DNA from: Leifsonia aquatica H1aii
GTDB lineage: Bacteria; Actinomycetota; Actinomycetes; Actinomycetales; Microbacteriaceae
Assembly: GCF_000633535.1 (NCBI RefSeq)
Contig: NZ_AYMR01000006.1
Span: 305,132-369,131 of the forward strand
DNA: 64,000 nt
Reading direction: 5' to 3'
Of this stretch, positions 13,859 through 22,013 are shown piece by piece. The position numbers and the translations under genes are program-made. The notes beneath the pieces are model-generated. The model was not told the origin of the DNA, ran no database searches, and worked only from the letters and a program-made list of their open reading frames with translations. How positions within the stretch are numbered: the stretch's first letter is position 1; each line of letters opens with the position of its first letter.

Positions 13859-14476
13859 TCAGGCCACGCTCTTCGGGCGGCTCGCGGTTTTCGATGCCGG
13901 GAAGACCACGCCGGTCGCGTCGAGGCCGCGCAGCACGTCGTCGAGGACGTCCGCGCGGGAAGCGGTGTGGTCGCCCGCCCACCAGCGTTCGGCGACGATC
14001 TCGAAGATCGTGATGGCGCTGCGGGCGGTCATCATCACCTGGAGGTCGTCCTCGGGGAGGCCCATCCGGACGCCGAGCTCCTTCTCGAGCTCGCTGCGGG
14101 ACTGCATGAAGACATCCCACAGGCGAGCGCGAGGAACGGGCGAGACATCGATGACATGGCGCAACTCGGCGAAGCGTGGGGTGTCGTCGAAGGACTCGAT
14201 CGTGGCGAGCAGCGTTGCGGCGAGCGCCTCGGCCACGGGCTCGCCGGCTGGGCGCTCTCGGAGGGCGTCGCCCAGTTGCAACGACTCCGTCAGGCGACCC
14301 AGGAGGAGCAGGTCCTTACTCGGGAAGTAGCGGTACAGCGTGGAGGGGGCGATATCGGCGCTCTCGGCGATCTGCTCCATGGTCGTCTCGTCGTAGCCCT
14401 GCGACAGGAAGAGCTCTGCAGCGGCGTCCAGGATCTGGCCCCGCGTGCGCGCCGCCTTCTTCTCCCTCAGTCCCAT
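13859..14476 (-). CDS. TetR-family transcriptional regulator
   Basis: This 205-residue protein has a clear N-terminal helix-turn-helix (REKKAARTRGQILDAAAELFLSQGYDETTMEQIAESADIAPSTLYRYF is split over residues 4-51) and a helical ligand domain. It is divergent from the MFS transporter gene and is the likely regulator of the MFS-isomerase-oxidase operon. A -10-like TATCCT (complement of 14483-14488) ends only 6 nt before the ATG with no ribosome site. Its message is therefore probably leaderless. Confidence 0.92.
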   Translation of the reverse strand: MGLREKKAARTRGQILDAAAELFLSQGYDETTMEQIAESADIAPSTLYRYFPSKDLLLLGRLTESLQLGDALRERPAGEPVAEALAATLLATIESFDDTPRFAELRHVIDVSPVPRARLWDVFMQSRSELEKELGVRMGLPEDDLQVMMTARSAITIFEIVAERWWAGDHTASRADVLDDVLRGLDATGVVFPASKTASRPKSVA

Positions 14477-14504
14477 GCGCCCAGGATACCGCGAGAAATC
14501 ACAG

Positions 14505-14559
14505 TTGACACCATATGGAAGTCTCTACATACTGAGAGCCACTCCGATATTGGAGAGAC
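14505..14559 (+). promoter_or_regulatory. MFS operon promoter with candidate TetR operators
   Basis: TTGACA (14505-14510), a 17-bp spacer and CATACT (14528-14533) form a strong promoter pointing at the MFS gene. CCATATGG (14511-14518) is a palindrome within the spacer. GTCTCT (14521-14526) and AGAGAC (14554-14559) form a wider dyad. CTCC (14542-14545) and GGAG (14552-14555) frame an AT-rich centre. Any of these could be the site for the divergent TetR protein; sequence alone does not decide. Confidence 0.6.
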
Positions 14560-14595
14560 ACCCAAACGACATCACGTCACACAGAGGAGTGTGGA

Positions 14596-15930
14596 ATGTC
14601 CCGACCGGCCGACATCGACGTCGCCCTGGAAACACCCGGCCCCGCGGCCACCCCGTTGCCGCGCCTGATCGCTGCGATTCTCACCTCGAACATGGGCGCC
14701 CTGATCGCCCTGCTCACCCCGCTGCAGCTCCTGCTCACCCTGCACCTCACCCGCATCGCCGGTCCCGGCGCCGCGGCCGCCTTCGGCCTCGTCACCGGGT
14801 TCGGTGCCCTGTTCGCTCTGGTCGCCAACCCGTTGGCCGGCCGCATCAGCGACCGCACAGCTGCGCGTTTCGGCCGCCGTCGCACGTGGATCCTCACGGG
14901 CGGCGTGGCCGGATCGCTGGTGGTCGCCTCCCTCGCCTTCACGACCGAGGTCTGGCAGGTCGCAGTGGTCTGGTGCATCACGCAGACCCTGTTCAACTTC
15001 CAGCAGGCCGCGACCAGCGCGCTGCTGGCCGACCAGGTTCCTCCGCTTCGGCGGGGAACGGTCTCGGGATTCGTCGGCCTCGCCGCGGCCGCCGGGCCGC
15101 TCCTCGGCCTGACCGCCGTGAGCGCGATCTCCGACCCGGTCGCGCAGTGGGTGGTCCTCGGCGTGATCGCCCTGATCCTCGCCGTCGTGGCCGTGATCCT
15201 GCTGCGCGACCCGCAGCACACGCGAGAGCCCCACCAGGCCGGGCTCAACCTGGTCGAGCTGGCCAAGTCGTTCTGGCTGAACCCGTGGCGGCATCCCGCG
15301 TTCGGTTGGGCGTGGGCGGTGCGATTCCTCATCACCTGCGCCTACGCGAGCGGGACGTACAACGCGTTCTTCCTCATCCAGCGTTTCGGGGTGGCGGAGG
15401 CGGACGTCGCCGCGATCGTGCTCGGCCTGTCCTTGCTGTCCGTCGCCCTCCTGGCCGTCACGAGCGTAATCGCGGGACTCGTCTCCGACCGCCTCCGGCG
15501 TCAGAAGCCGTTCGTGGTCGCCGCGGGGGTACTGGCCGCCGCCGGGCTCGCGGGGATGGCCTTCGCGCCCGACATCGGCTTCGTCTTCGTGGCCACCGCC
15601 GCCATCGGCGTCGGCACAGGCCTGTTCTTCTCGATCGACAGCGCCCTCTGCGTCCGCGTGCTGCCGAGCAGTGAGAACGCAGGAAAGGACTTCGCGATCA
15701 TCAACATGGCCAACACCCTGCCGCAATCATTCGTCCCCTTCGTCGCTCCGTTCCTCCTCGGGCTCGGCGGCTACACCACGCTGTATCTGGTGCTGGCCGT
15801 GCTGGGCCTGATCGGCGCCGCCTTCGTCCTCCGTCTGCCCGAGCTCGGCCGGGAAGGCGACCCCCGTTGGGCCGTCATCACTCGCGGAGAACCGGGTCCC
15901 GTCACCACCGCCGACACGTCCGTCGTCTGA
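14596..15930 (+). CDS. MFS transporter
   Basis: The protein has 444 residues and twelve predicted membrane helices. The MFS loop signature is seen as NPLAGRISDRTAARFGRRRTW (residues about 77-97), with a second cytoplasmic repeat GLVSDRLRRQKP. It begins MSRPADIDVALETPG after an AGAGGAGTG ribosome site. The next genes are a TIM-barrel isomerase and a pyranose-oxidase-like flavoprotein, so it may import a glycoside or sugar for that pathway. The substrate is inferred from context. GPH-type or other sugar/H+ transporters are the nearest family idea. Confidence 0.88.
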   Translation: MSRPADIDVALETPGPAATPLPRLIAAILTSNMGALIALLTPLQLLLTLHLTRIAGPGAAAAFGLVTGFGALFALVANPLAGRISDRTAARFGRRRTWILTGGVAGSLVVASLAFTTEVWQVAVVWCITQTLFNFQQAATSALLADQVPPLRRGTVSGFVGLAAAAGPLLGLTAVSAISDPVAQWVVLGVIALILAVVAVILLRDPQHTREPHQAGLNLVELAKSFWLNPWRHPAFGWAWAVRFLITCAYASGTYNAFFLIQRFGVAEADVAAIVLGLSLLSVALLAVTSVIAGLVSDRLRRQKPFVVAAGVLAAAGLAGMAFAPDIGFVFVATAAIGVGTGLFFSIDSALCVRVLPSSENAGKDFAIINMANTLPQSFVPFVAPFLLGLGGYTTLYLVLAVLGLIGAAFVLRLPELGREGDPRWAVITRGEPGPVTTADTSVV

Positions 15931-15968
15931 TCAACCGCCACCCCGCAACTCCGAGGAGCACCATCGAA

Positions 15969-16913
15969 ATGAACACCCTGTCCGTCTCCACCTACAGCGT
16001 GCGCGAGCAGCTCGGGCCTGTCGACTTCACGTTCGTCGACCCGTCCGGACGCGACGTGCACATCTCGTTCCCCTTCACCAAGGAGCTCGACCTCTCCGAC
16101 TTCCCCGGCCGTGCCAAGAGTACGTTCGGGGTCGGTGCGATCGAGACCGTCGCGTTCCAGTTCGCCGGGGTGGACGATCCCGAGCTCGACCGGTTCGCCG
16201 CCGCGCTGAGTGAGAACGGCGTCACACTGCTGAACGCCGCCATCGACGCCGGCGACTTGCTCGAGGCCGACCCGGCGAAGCGAGCCGCGGGCATCGTTGA
16301 GATACAACGCTGGATCGACCGGTTCGCAGCGATGGGCGCGACGTACGTGCGCGTCAACCCGGGTTCGCCGATGGTGCAGCACAGCGGCGACGACCTCCCC
16401 GACCACCTGGTCGAGGCGCTCCGCCGGCTCGGTGCGTACGCGACCGAGCGCGGATCGCGTCTGCTCGTCGAGAACCACGGCGGCCCGAGCAGCGACCCCG
16501 TGTGGATGAACCGGCTGCTCGACGCCGTCGGGCACGAACACCTCGGTCTGCTACTCGACCTCGGAAACTTCGACGCCCTGATGCTCCCGACGATGGCATT
16601 GCTGTTCGGCGGGCCGGACGGCGCGCAGGTCTCGCCGGAGGACATCTTCGCCGGCCTCGACCTCACTTCCCTCTACCAGGGCATCGAGGCGCTCGCCCCC
16701 CGCGCCGAACTCGTGCATGTCAAGGCGCATGCCGTCGGCGACGACGGAGTCGTCGGCCCGGTCGACCTCAACCGTGCGCTCGGGATCCTCGCCGCGCACG
16801 GCTACAGCGGCGCGCTGACCGTCGAGTATGAGGGGACCGGCGGCGATCCGTGGGCCAAGAGCGCCCGCGTGCTCCAGGTGGCCGCCGCCGCGGCTGCGGA
16901 GGTCGCCCGATGA
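15969..16913 (+). CDS. Sugar phosphate isomerase/epimerase family protein
   Basis: The 314-residue TIM-barrel protein carries the four metal-binding acidic and His residues expected of the xylose-isomerase-like superfamily: E168 (LLVENHGG), D197 (LLLDLGNF), H250 or H254 (LVHVKAHAV) and E286 (LTVEYEG). ATG 15969 follows a GAGGAGC site; a longer upstream frame overlaps the MFS gene and is rejected. Its stop overlaps the oxidase start (ATGA). Next to a 3-oxidase-like flavoprotein, such proteins can process 3-keto-sugars or act as C-glycoside deglycosidase subunits. The actual reaction here is undetermined. Confidence 0.85.
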   Translation: MNTLSVSTYSVREQLGPVDFTFVDPSGRDVHISFPFTKELDLSDFPGRAKSTFGVGAIETVAFQFAGVDDPELDRFAAALSENGVTLLNAAIDAGDLLEADPAKRAAGIVEIQRWIDRFAAMGATYVRVNPGSPMVQHSGDDLPDHLVEALRRLGAYATERGSRLLVENHGGPSSDPVWMNRLLDAVGHEHLGLLLDLGNFDALMLPTMALLFGGPDGAQVSPEDIFAGLDLTSLYQGIEALAPRAELVHVKAHAVGDDGVVGPVDLNRALGILAAHGYSGALTVEYEGTGGDPWAKSARVLQVAAAAAAEVAR

Positions 16914-18457
16914 GCGCTCGCGAGATCGAGACCGTCGACGTCCTCATCGTCGGGTCGGGCCCGGCCGGCTCGACGTACGCCCGCACGATCGGCGACGCGG
17001 TACCCGACGCCCGCATCCTGATGGTGGAGGTCGGGCCCGCGGTCCCCGGCACGCGCGGCGACCACACTCAGAATCTGGACGAGGCCGAGCGTCTCGCCGT
17101 CCAACTGCTCACACAGGGCCCCGACGCCGGCATCGAGCGCGCCGCCGCGCTCTCCGATATCGCACCCGGCATCGATCCCAGCCTGGAGTTCCGACAGACG
17201 ATCCTCCCCGGCCTGTTCTTCGCGGACCCGCGCCCGACCCTCGCTGAGGGCGATGTGGGCCTGCCGGCCGCGAGCATGTCGAGCGGCGTCGGCGGGATGG
17301 GGATCCACTGGGGCACGTCGTGCCCGCGTCCGCACCAGTCGGAGCGCATCCCCTTCCTCCCAGGAGGCGACCTGGACGACGCGCTCGCCCACGCGGAGCA
17401 GCTGCTCGGGGTGACGACGCCACCAGGCGGCGGCAGCGGCTTGCTCCGCGCGCTGAAGGAGGCGATCGCTGCCGAATTCGACGGGCCCGGCCTCACCCCG
17501 ACGGCATACATGCCGACCGCGACCCACTGGGACGGAGAGAAACTGCGCTTCTCCGGCACCGGCGTCATCCTGGGTGACCTGGAGGCCACCGTGCCCGGTT
17601 TCGAGCTGCGCTCCGAGACGCTGCTGCGGCGGGTGCTCATCGAGGACGGCACCGCGGTCGGCGCCGAACTGGAGGACCGCGCCTCGGGTGACCGAACCGA
17701 GGTGCGGGCCCGCTACGTCGTCGTCTGCGCCGACGGTCTGCGCACCCCGCAGGTGCTGTTCGCCTCCGGTGTCCGGCCACCGGCGCTCGGGCACCACCTC
17801 AACGAGCACTATCAGATGGCGACGATGGTGGCGCTGAGCGACGAGTTCGAGCCGTCCCGGTACCCGGTGGATGCGGGTTCGATCGGCTCGGTACTCGTTC
17901 CGTTCTCCGATGCCCGGCCCATGCAGGGCGGGATCATCTCCCTCGCCGGATCGGCCTACAAACTCCCTGGCATGGAGGACGCGGCAACCGCGCGCCTCGG
18001 CGTGCTCGCCTGGTACGCCGCCAAGGACATCCAATTCCGGGATGCCGTGGAGTTCAGCGAGACCGCGACGGACTTCTACGGGATGCCGAAGATGACCATC
18101 CACTACTCCCGCACCGAGAAGGATCTGGCGACGATCGAGCAGATGCGGCAGAACTCGGTGCGCAGTGCGGGCCGCATCGGCACACTTCTGGAGCAGCCGG
18201 AGCTCGCGGCCGGCGGGTCATCGCTGCACTATCAGGGCACCGTGCGTATGGGCGCCGTCGATGACGGCACATCCGTCTGCGACCCGTGGTTGCGCGTCTG
18301 GGGCATCGAGAACCTGTTCGTCGGCGGCAACGGCGTCATCCCGACCGCGACCGCGGCGAACCCGACGCTCACAACGGTCGCCCTCGCGTGGCGCGCGGCA
18401 TCGCGGCTCGCGCGTGAACTGCAGGACGTGGAGGTCGCGGAGGAGGCGAGCTCCTGA
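16910..18457 (+). CDS. GMC-family flavoprotein, pyranose/C-glycoside 3-oxidase-like
   Basis: This 515-residue FAD enzyme opens with the dinucleotide-binding VDVLIVGSGPAGS (residues about 9-21). The GVGGMGIHWGT block places H133 where fungal pyranose oxidases attach FAD. The C-terminal catalytic pair is H440 (SLHYQGTVRMG) and N484 (ANPTLT). It should oxidise a sugar hydroxyl, giving a keto-sugar, in the cytoplasm because no signal peptide is present. Translation is coupled to the isomerase by a 4-bp overlap. Actinobacterial relatives include pyranose oxidases and C-glycoside 3-oxidases; which of these applies is not decided by sequence. Confidence 0.85.
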   Translation: MSAREIETVDVLIVGSGPAGSTYARTIGDAVPDARILMVEVGPAVPGTRGDHTQNLDEAERLAVQLLTQGPDAGIERAAALSDIAPGIDPSLEFRQTILPGLFFADPRPTLAEGDVGLPAASMSSGVGGMGIHWGTSCPRPHQSERIPFLPGGDLDDALAHAEQLLGVTTPPGGGSGLLRALKEAIAAEFDGPGLTPTAYMPTATHWDGEKLRFSGTGVILGDLEATVPGFELRSETLLRRVLIEDGTAVGAELEDRASGDRTEVRARYVVVCADGLRTPQVLFASGVRPPALGHHLNEHYQMATMVALSDEFEPSRYPVDAGSIGSVLVPFSDARPMQGGIISLAGSAYKLPGMEDAATARLGVLAWYAAKDIQFRDAVEFSETATDFYGMPKMTIHYSRTEKDLATIEQMRQNSVRSAGRIGTLLEQPELAAGGSSLHYQGTVRMGAVDDGTSVCDPWLRVWGIENLFVGGNGVIPTATAANPTLTTVALAWRAASRLARELQDVEVAEEASS

Positions 18458-18463
18458 CGGGGC

Positions 18464-18494
18464 TTGACCTCAAGCGCTTGAGGTCTGTTCTGAT
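18464..18494 (+). promoter_or_regulatory. MerR-type promoter with 19-bp spacer and 20-bp palindrome
   Basis: TTGACC (18464-18469) and TCTGAT (18489-18494) are 19 bp apart, the overlong spacing that MerR activators correct by twisting DNA. A perfect 20-bp palindrome spans 18466-18485 (GACCTCAAGC and its complement), sitting between the two boxes. Start of transcription would fall at or next to the ATG at 18501, giving a leaderless message. Confidence 0.8.
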
Positions 18495-18500
18495 GGACCC

Positions 18501-18941
18501 ATGATCACATTGGCCATCCAGGAGGTCTCCCGGCAGAGCGGGCTCAGCGAGCCGACGCTGCGGTACTACGAGGAGGTCGGCCTGCTCGGGCCGATCGCGC
18601 GCGACGAGAGCAGCGGGCACCGGCGCTATCGCGAGAGCGATCTCGACGAGGCGCAGGTGCTCGCCTGCCTGCGGGCCATGGGCATCGGCATCGACGACAT
18701 GCGCACCTACCAGCTCAACCGTCGGCGAGGCCGAGCCGCGGCGGGGGAGCAGCGGGACATCCTGCTGCGCCACGTCGACCGGGTGGAGGAGCAGATCGCC
18801 ACGCTGCGGGTGCACCTCGACTACCTGCGCGTGAAGTCCGCGCTCTGGGACGCCCGTGATCACGACGATGCCGCGGCGGAGGCTGCGGCGCACGCCGAGC
18901 TCGAATCCATCCTTCCCCGACTCGAGGAGACGTTCCGATGA
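18501..18941 (+). CDS. MerR-family transcriptional regulator
   Basis: The 146-residue protein has the MerR winged helix (IQEVSRQSGLSEPTLRYYEEVGLLGP, then HRRYRESDLDEAQVLACLRAMG) followed by a long coiled-coil dimerisation helix. No Cys cluster is present, so it is not a metal sensor or SoxR-type iron-sulfur protein. There is no Shine-Dalgarno sequence; the promoter ends 6 nt before the ATG. It is translationally coupled to the reductase gene that follows (ATGA overlap at 18938) and probably activates this two-gene operon through the palindrome at 18466-18485. Confidence 0.92.
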   Translation: MITLAIQEVSRQSGLSEPTLRYYEEVGLLGPIARDESSGHRRYRESDLDEAQVLACLRAMGIGIDDMRTYQLNRRRGRAAAGEQRDILLRHVDRVEEQIATLRVHLDYLRVKSALWDARDHDDAAAEAAAHAELESILPRLEETFR

Positions 18942-19918
18942 CCACGACACCCACCATCCTCATCACCGGCGGCACCGGCTACCTCGCCACCCGGCTCATC
19001 GCCGACGTGCTCGCCACGGGCGCCGACGTGCGCACCAGCGTGCGCTCCCTCGACCGGGAGGGGGAGGTGCGCGAGGCCGTCCGCCGGGCGGGCGTCGACG
19101 ATGCCGGCCTTTCGTTCGTCGCCGCGTCGCTCACCGGCGAAGACGGCTGGAACGAGGCCCTCGCCGGCATCACGGACGTCTATCACGTCGCCTCTCCGAT
19201 GATCCAGACGGCGGATCCGGACGAGGTCGTCGTCCCCGCCCGCGACGGGGCGCTGCGCGTGCTGCGCGCCGCCCGCGACGCCGGCGCGCGCCGTGTCGTG
19301 CTGACATCGTCCTTCGCCGCGGTCGGCTACTCGCCGAAGCCGGTGCGGGACTACGACGAGTCCGACTGGACCGAACCGGCGACGCCCGGGCTCCCGGCCT
19401 ACCCGCTGTCCAAAGCGGTGGCCGAACGCGCCGCCTGGGACTTCGTCGAACGAGAGGGCGGCGATCTCGAACTCGTCGCCATCAACCCGACCTGGATCGC
19501 CGGCCCCACGCTGACCGCATCCGCCCGATCGTCCCTGCAGGTCTTCACCGGGATGCTCGACGGCACGATGGCCGCGGTCCCCCGGCAGCGGTTCGGGATC
19601 GCGGACGTGCGCGATGTCTCCGCGGCGCACCGCGCGGCGATGTCCACCCCGGAGGCGGCAGGCGAACGCTACCTCGTGCTCGCGGACGGACCGACCATGA
19701 CCTTCCTCGACGTCGCGAACGTCCTGCGTGCCGAACTCGGCGACCTCGCCTCCCGCGTGCCGACCGGCGAGCTCCCGGGCGACGAACCGACGCCGCTCGT
19801 CATCCACAACGACCGGGCGAAAGCCGAGCTGGGCCTCCGCCCACGCCCGGTGGTGCAGACGATCGTGGAGACCGCGGAGAGCCTGCGCGATCTCGGGCTG
19901 CTCGCTCCCGCGTCCTGA
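18938..19918 (+). CDS. NAD(P)-dependent aldehyde reductase, extended SDR family
   Basis: The 326-residue protein begins with a Rossmann motif (ILITGGTGYLATRLI, the TGxxGxxG pattern). It has the SDR catalytic Ser in TSSFAAVGY and a YxxxK pair in YPLSKAVAE. Overall it looks like dihydroflavonol-4-reductase-like aldehyde reductases (VYHVASPM; INPTWIAGPTL). It would reduce aldehydes or ketones with NADPH. Coupled to a MerR regulator, it may respond to toxic aldehydes. The regulatory signal and real substrate are unknown. Confidence 0.88.
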   Translation: MTTTPTILITGGTGYLATRLIADVLATGADVRTSVRSLDREGEVREAVRRAGVDDAGLSFVAASLTGEDGWNEALAGITDVYHVASPMIQTADPDEVVVPARDGALRVLRAARDAGARRVVLTSSFAAVGYSPKPVRDYDESDWTEPATPGLPAYPLSKAVAERAAWDFVEREGGDLELVAINPTWIAGPTLTASARSSLQVFTGMLDGTMAAVPRQRFGIADVRDVSAAHRAAMSTPEAAGERYLVLADGPTMTFLDVANVLRAELGDLASRVPTGELPGDEPTPLVIHNDRAKAELGLRPRPVVQTIVETAESLRDLGLLAPAS

Positions 19919-19936
19919 GGGCCGCGCGGACGCGCT

Positions 19937-20779
19937 CTACGAGCTGCGCCGCTGCACGAACTCCAACGCCTCGTCCGCGACCTCCCGCCACCCCGAGTCG
20001 ATGACGAGCGAGTGGCCGCGGCCCGGGACGACGACCAGCTCGGTGACGCCCGGATTCTTCTGCTGGATCTTGAACTCGTTCTCGACGACCGCCTGCGGCA
20101 CGGTGTGGTCGTCGGCGCCGGCGATGAGCAGGAGCGGGCCGCGATCGTGGTTGTCGGTGACGACCTTGGTCTCCGCGAACGGGTTGAAGTTGGCCGTGGC
20201 GGCCTGGAAGATCGGCACGGCCGAGGCGGGCACGTGGAACTTCTCGTAGAGCGCCTTGCCCTCCTCCTCCGACACGGCGTTGGTCCAGCCGTAGGCGAAC
20301 TGCTCGTAGGTCAGCGTCACACCGTGCTTGGTGCGGTTGAAGGTCAGCAGGGCCGGGGCCCCGGCCTTCAGCGCGGACGGCGGCAGGGCGGTCACGCCCT
20401 GGAACTGCGCCGGGTCGATCGCGACCGTGACCGCGTTCTTCGACTCACCCGCGAGCTTCTGGGCGATGAGCCCCCCGAAACTGTGCCCGATGACGACCGG
20501 CGCCTGGTCGAGTGCATCGATCGCCTCGGCGTAGTGGTCGGTGACCTGCCGCACCATCTTGCCGGCGAAGACATTCGGGTCGGCCTTGGCCTGCTCCACC
20601 GTCTCCGGGTCGTCGGGCCAGCCCGGCGCGAGCGTCGCGTAGCCCTGGTCCTCGAACAGGTCGCGCCACGGCTGCCAGCTGCTGGAGAGGAGCCAGAGGC
20701 CGTGCACGAACACGACGGGCGTGCGCCCGCCGGCGTTGGCGGCGTCGATCTCGGCGCGTTCGGTCGTGGTCAAAGACAT
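19937..20779 (-). CDS. Alpha/beta hydrolase
   Basis: This 280-residue protein has the alpha/beta hydrolase oxyanion start VVFVHGLWLLSSSW, the nucleophile elbow GHSFGG, the acid in IAGADDHTVP and the His in GRGHSL. ATG 20779 follows a GGAG site about 10 nt upstream; the longer frame to 21073 overlaps the phosphatase gene and is rejected. It is probably a general esterase or lipase-like hydrolase in the cytoplasm. It converges on the aldehyde reductase gene, only 18 bp away. Confidence 0.88.
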   Translation of the reverse strand: MSLTTTERAEIDAANAGGRTPVVFVHGLWLLSSSWQPWRDLFEDQGYATLAPGWPDDPETVEQAKADPNVFAGKMVRQVTDHYAEAIDALDQAPVVIGHSFGGLIAQKLAGESKNAVTVAIDPAQFQGVTALPPSALKAGAPALLTFNRTKHGVTLTYEQFAYGWTNAVSEEEGKALYEKFHVPASAVPIFQAATANFNPFAETKVVTDNHDRGPLLLIAGADDHTVPQAVVENEFKIQQKNPGVTELVVVPGRGHSLVIDSGWREVADEALEFVQRRSS

Positions 20780-20892
20780 GGTGCGACTCCGTTCGTGTAG
20801 AGGATTGGTGCGGGCGCCCGGTGAGTCGGTGCGCCTGCGCGAACGGTAGCGGCTGAGAGGGGGGTCTGGGGAGGGGGATTTCGGGAGGCGAA

Positions 20893-20922
20893 CGGCGGCC
20901 GGCCTCGAAAGGTCGGCCGCCG
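20893..20922 (-). terminator. Terminator-like hairpin after the phosphatase gene
   Basis: CGGCGGCCGGCCT (20893-20905) pairs with AGGTCGGCCGCCG (20910-20922), with one G-T wobble and a CGAA tetraloop. It lies 8 bp past the phosphatase stop on the minus strand. No T-run follows, as is often the case in this genome type. Confidence 0.65.
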
Positions 20923-20930
20923 CCGTCGGT

Positions 20931-21761
20931 TCACCCGCGGAGCGCCGTGCGCACGCCCTCCAGCTCGGCCTCGCTGAGGCCTCCGGAGCGCAGGTACCCG
21001 GCGGCGTCGCCGTGGTTCGCCTCCACCCACTCGAGGGCGGCCGTGATCGCGGAGGCGGGCGACTTCGTCGCAAGGGTCTCGAGCCGCGGGACCAGGGGGA
21101 TCCCCATGCTGGTGATCAGACCCGTCAGCGCGTCGGCGAAGGCGCCGGCGAGGTTGGTCTGCGTCTGCTCGTAATCGGCCACGATCCCGTCCCGGTCGGC
21201 CCCGGCGACGGAGAGCAGGAGCGCGGCCGCGAGGCCGGTCCGGTCCTTGCCCGCGGTGCAGTGGAACAGCACACCGGGGCGCTCGGTGCCGGTCGATTCG
21301 GCCACGGCGCGCGCCACGGCGGCGAACTGGGTGGGGCTGCTGTCGAGGATGGCGACGTACAGCTCCTCCAGCGTCGGGATGCGCTCGGCCAGCTCGGCGG
21401 TCTGCTCCGGCGTGAGCCGCGACGACCCGTCGGTGGGGAGCAACTGCGCGGCGAGCTCGTCCATGGCCCCGCCCTGGACCGGAAGCTCGATCAGCCGCAC
21501 CTCACCTCCGGCGGGCAGCACATCGGGCGCGCGGTGGCGCTCGCCGTCGGTGCGCAGGTCGATGACCGTTCCGATGCGCAGGTCGAGGAGGTTCTGGAGG
21601 CCGGCGTCGGTCAACGAGGCGAGCGCGTCCGACCGGAACACCCGGCCCGGTGCGACCTCCGTACCCCGCGGTGCGTCGATGCCCGCGGACGAACCGGGCA
21701 GCGCGATGCCGCCCAGATCGCGCGAGTTGTGGGTGCCGTCGATCACTGATGCGAGTTCCAT
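20931..21761 (-). CDS. Tyrosine-protein phosphatase (MptpB-like)
   Basis: The 276 residues contain the dual-specificity/tyrosine phosphatase P-loop HCTAGKDRTG (residues 167-176) with nucleophile C168. The N-terminal NSRDLGGIALP is the usual opening of bacterial atypical lipid/tyrosine phosphatases of the MptpB/LipA type. Like those it lacks a clear transmembrane segment. In mycobacteria, relatives dephosphorylate phosphotyrosine and phosphoinositides. Here the role is unknown. It is a single gene with its own terminator. Confidence 0.88.
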   Translation of the reverse strand: MELASVIDGTHNSRDLGGIALPGSSAGIDAPRGTEVAPGRVFRSDALASLTDAGLQNLLDLRIGTVIDLRTDGERHRAPDVLPAGGEVRLIELPVQGGAMDELAAQLLPTDGSSRLTPEQTAELAERIPTLEELYVAILDSSPTQFAAVARAVAESTGTERPGVLFHCTAGKDRTGLAAALLLSVAGADRDGIVADYEQTQTNLAGAFADALTGLITSMGIPLVPRLETLATKSPASAITAALEWVEANHGDAAGYLRSGGLSEAELEGVRTALRG

Positions 21762-21931
21762 GCGCTCCTCCTGGTCGGGTACCCTCCGAGGATACCGGTG
21801 CGGGTTCTCCGGCAGAAATCTCGGATGACCGGGTCTTTAATGGTCGCGTTCCGCGGATGTGACCAAAGATGTATTCACTTGGTGTTGAGCGGGTATTACT
21901 TTCATTCTGTGCGCCATCGGGGGACGGCGCT

Positions 21932-21966
21932 GGCGGTGGCGGGCAACGGGGGTTCCTGCCACCGCC
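21932..21966 (-). terminator. Terminator hairpin after the response regulator gene
   Basis: GGCGGTGGC (21932-21940) pairs perfectly with GCCACCGCC (21958-21966). It lies 47 bp downstream of the response-regulator stop on the minus strand. The 252-bp gap 21762-22013 otherwise holds only an AT-richer stretch (about 21830-21905), which I take to include the phosphatase promoter. No gene was found in it. Confidence 0.6.
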
Positions 21967-22013
21967 GCCTTCGTTAACGGCCTCGACGCCTCCGGGCCCA
22001 CATCGCGGGGCGC

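Noticed and set aside
15969..18457. Complete CarABC C-glycoside deglycosylation system
   Set aside because: The DUF6379-type partner was not found, so only a family-level assignment is reported.
18466..18485. SoxR-type regulator
   Set aside because: The palindrome resembles the SoxR box but the neighbouring MerR protein lacks the four-Cys iron-sulfur cluster.
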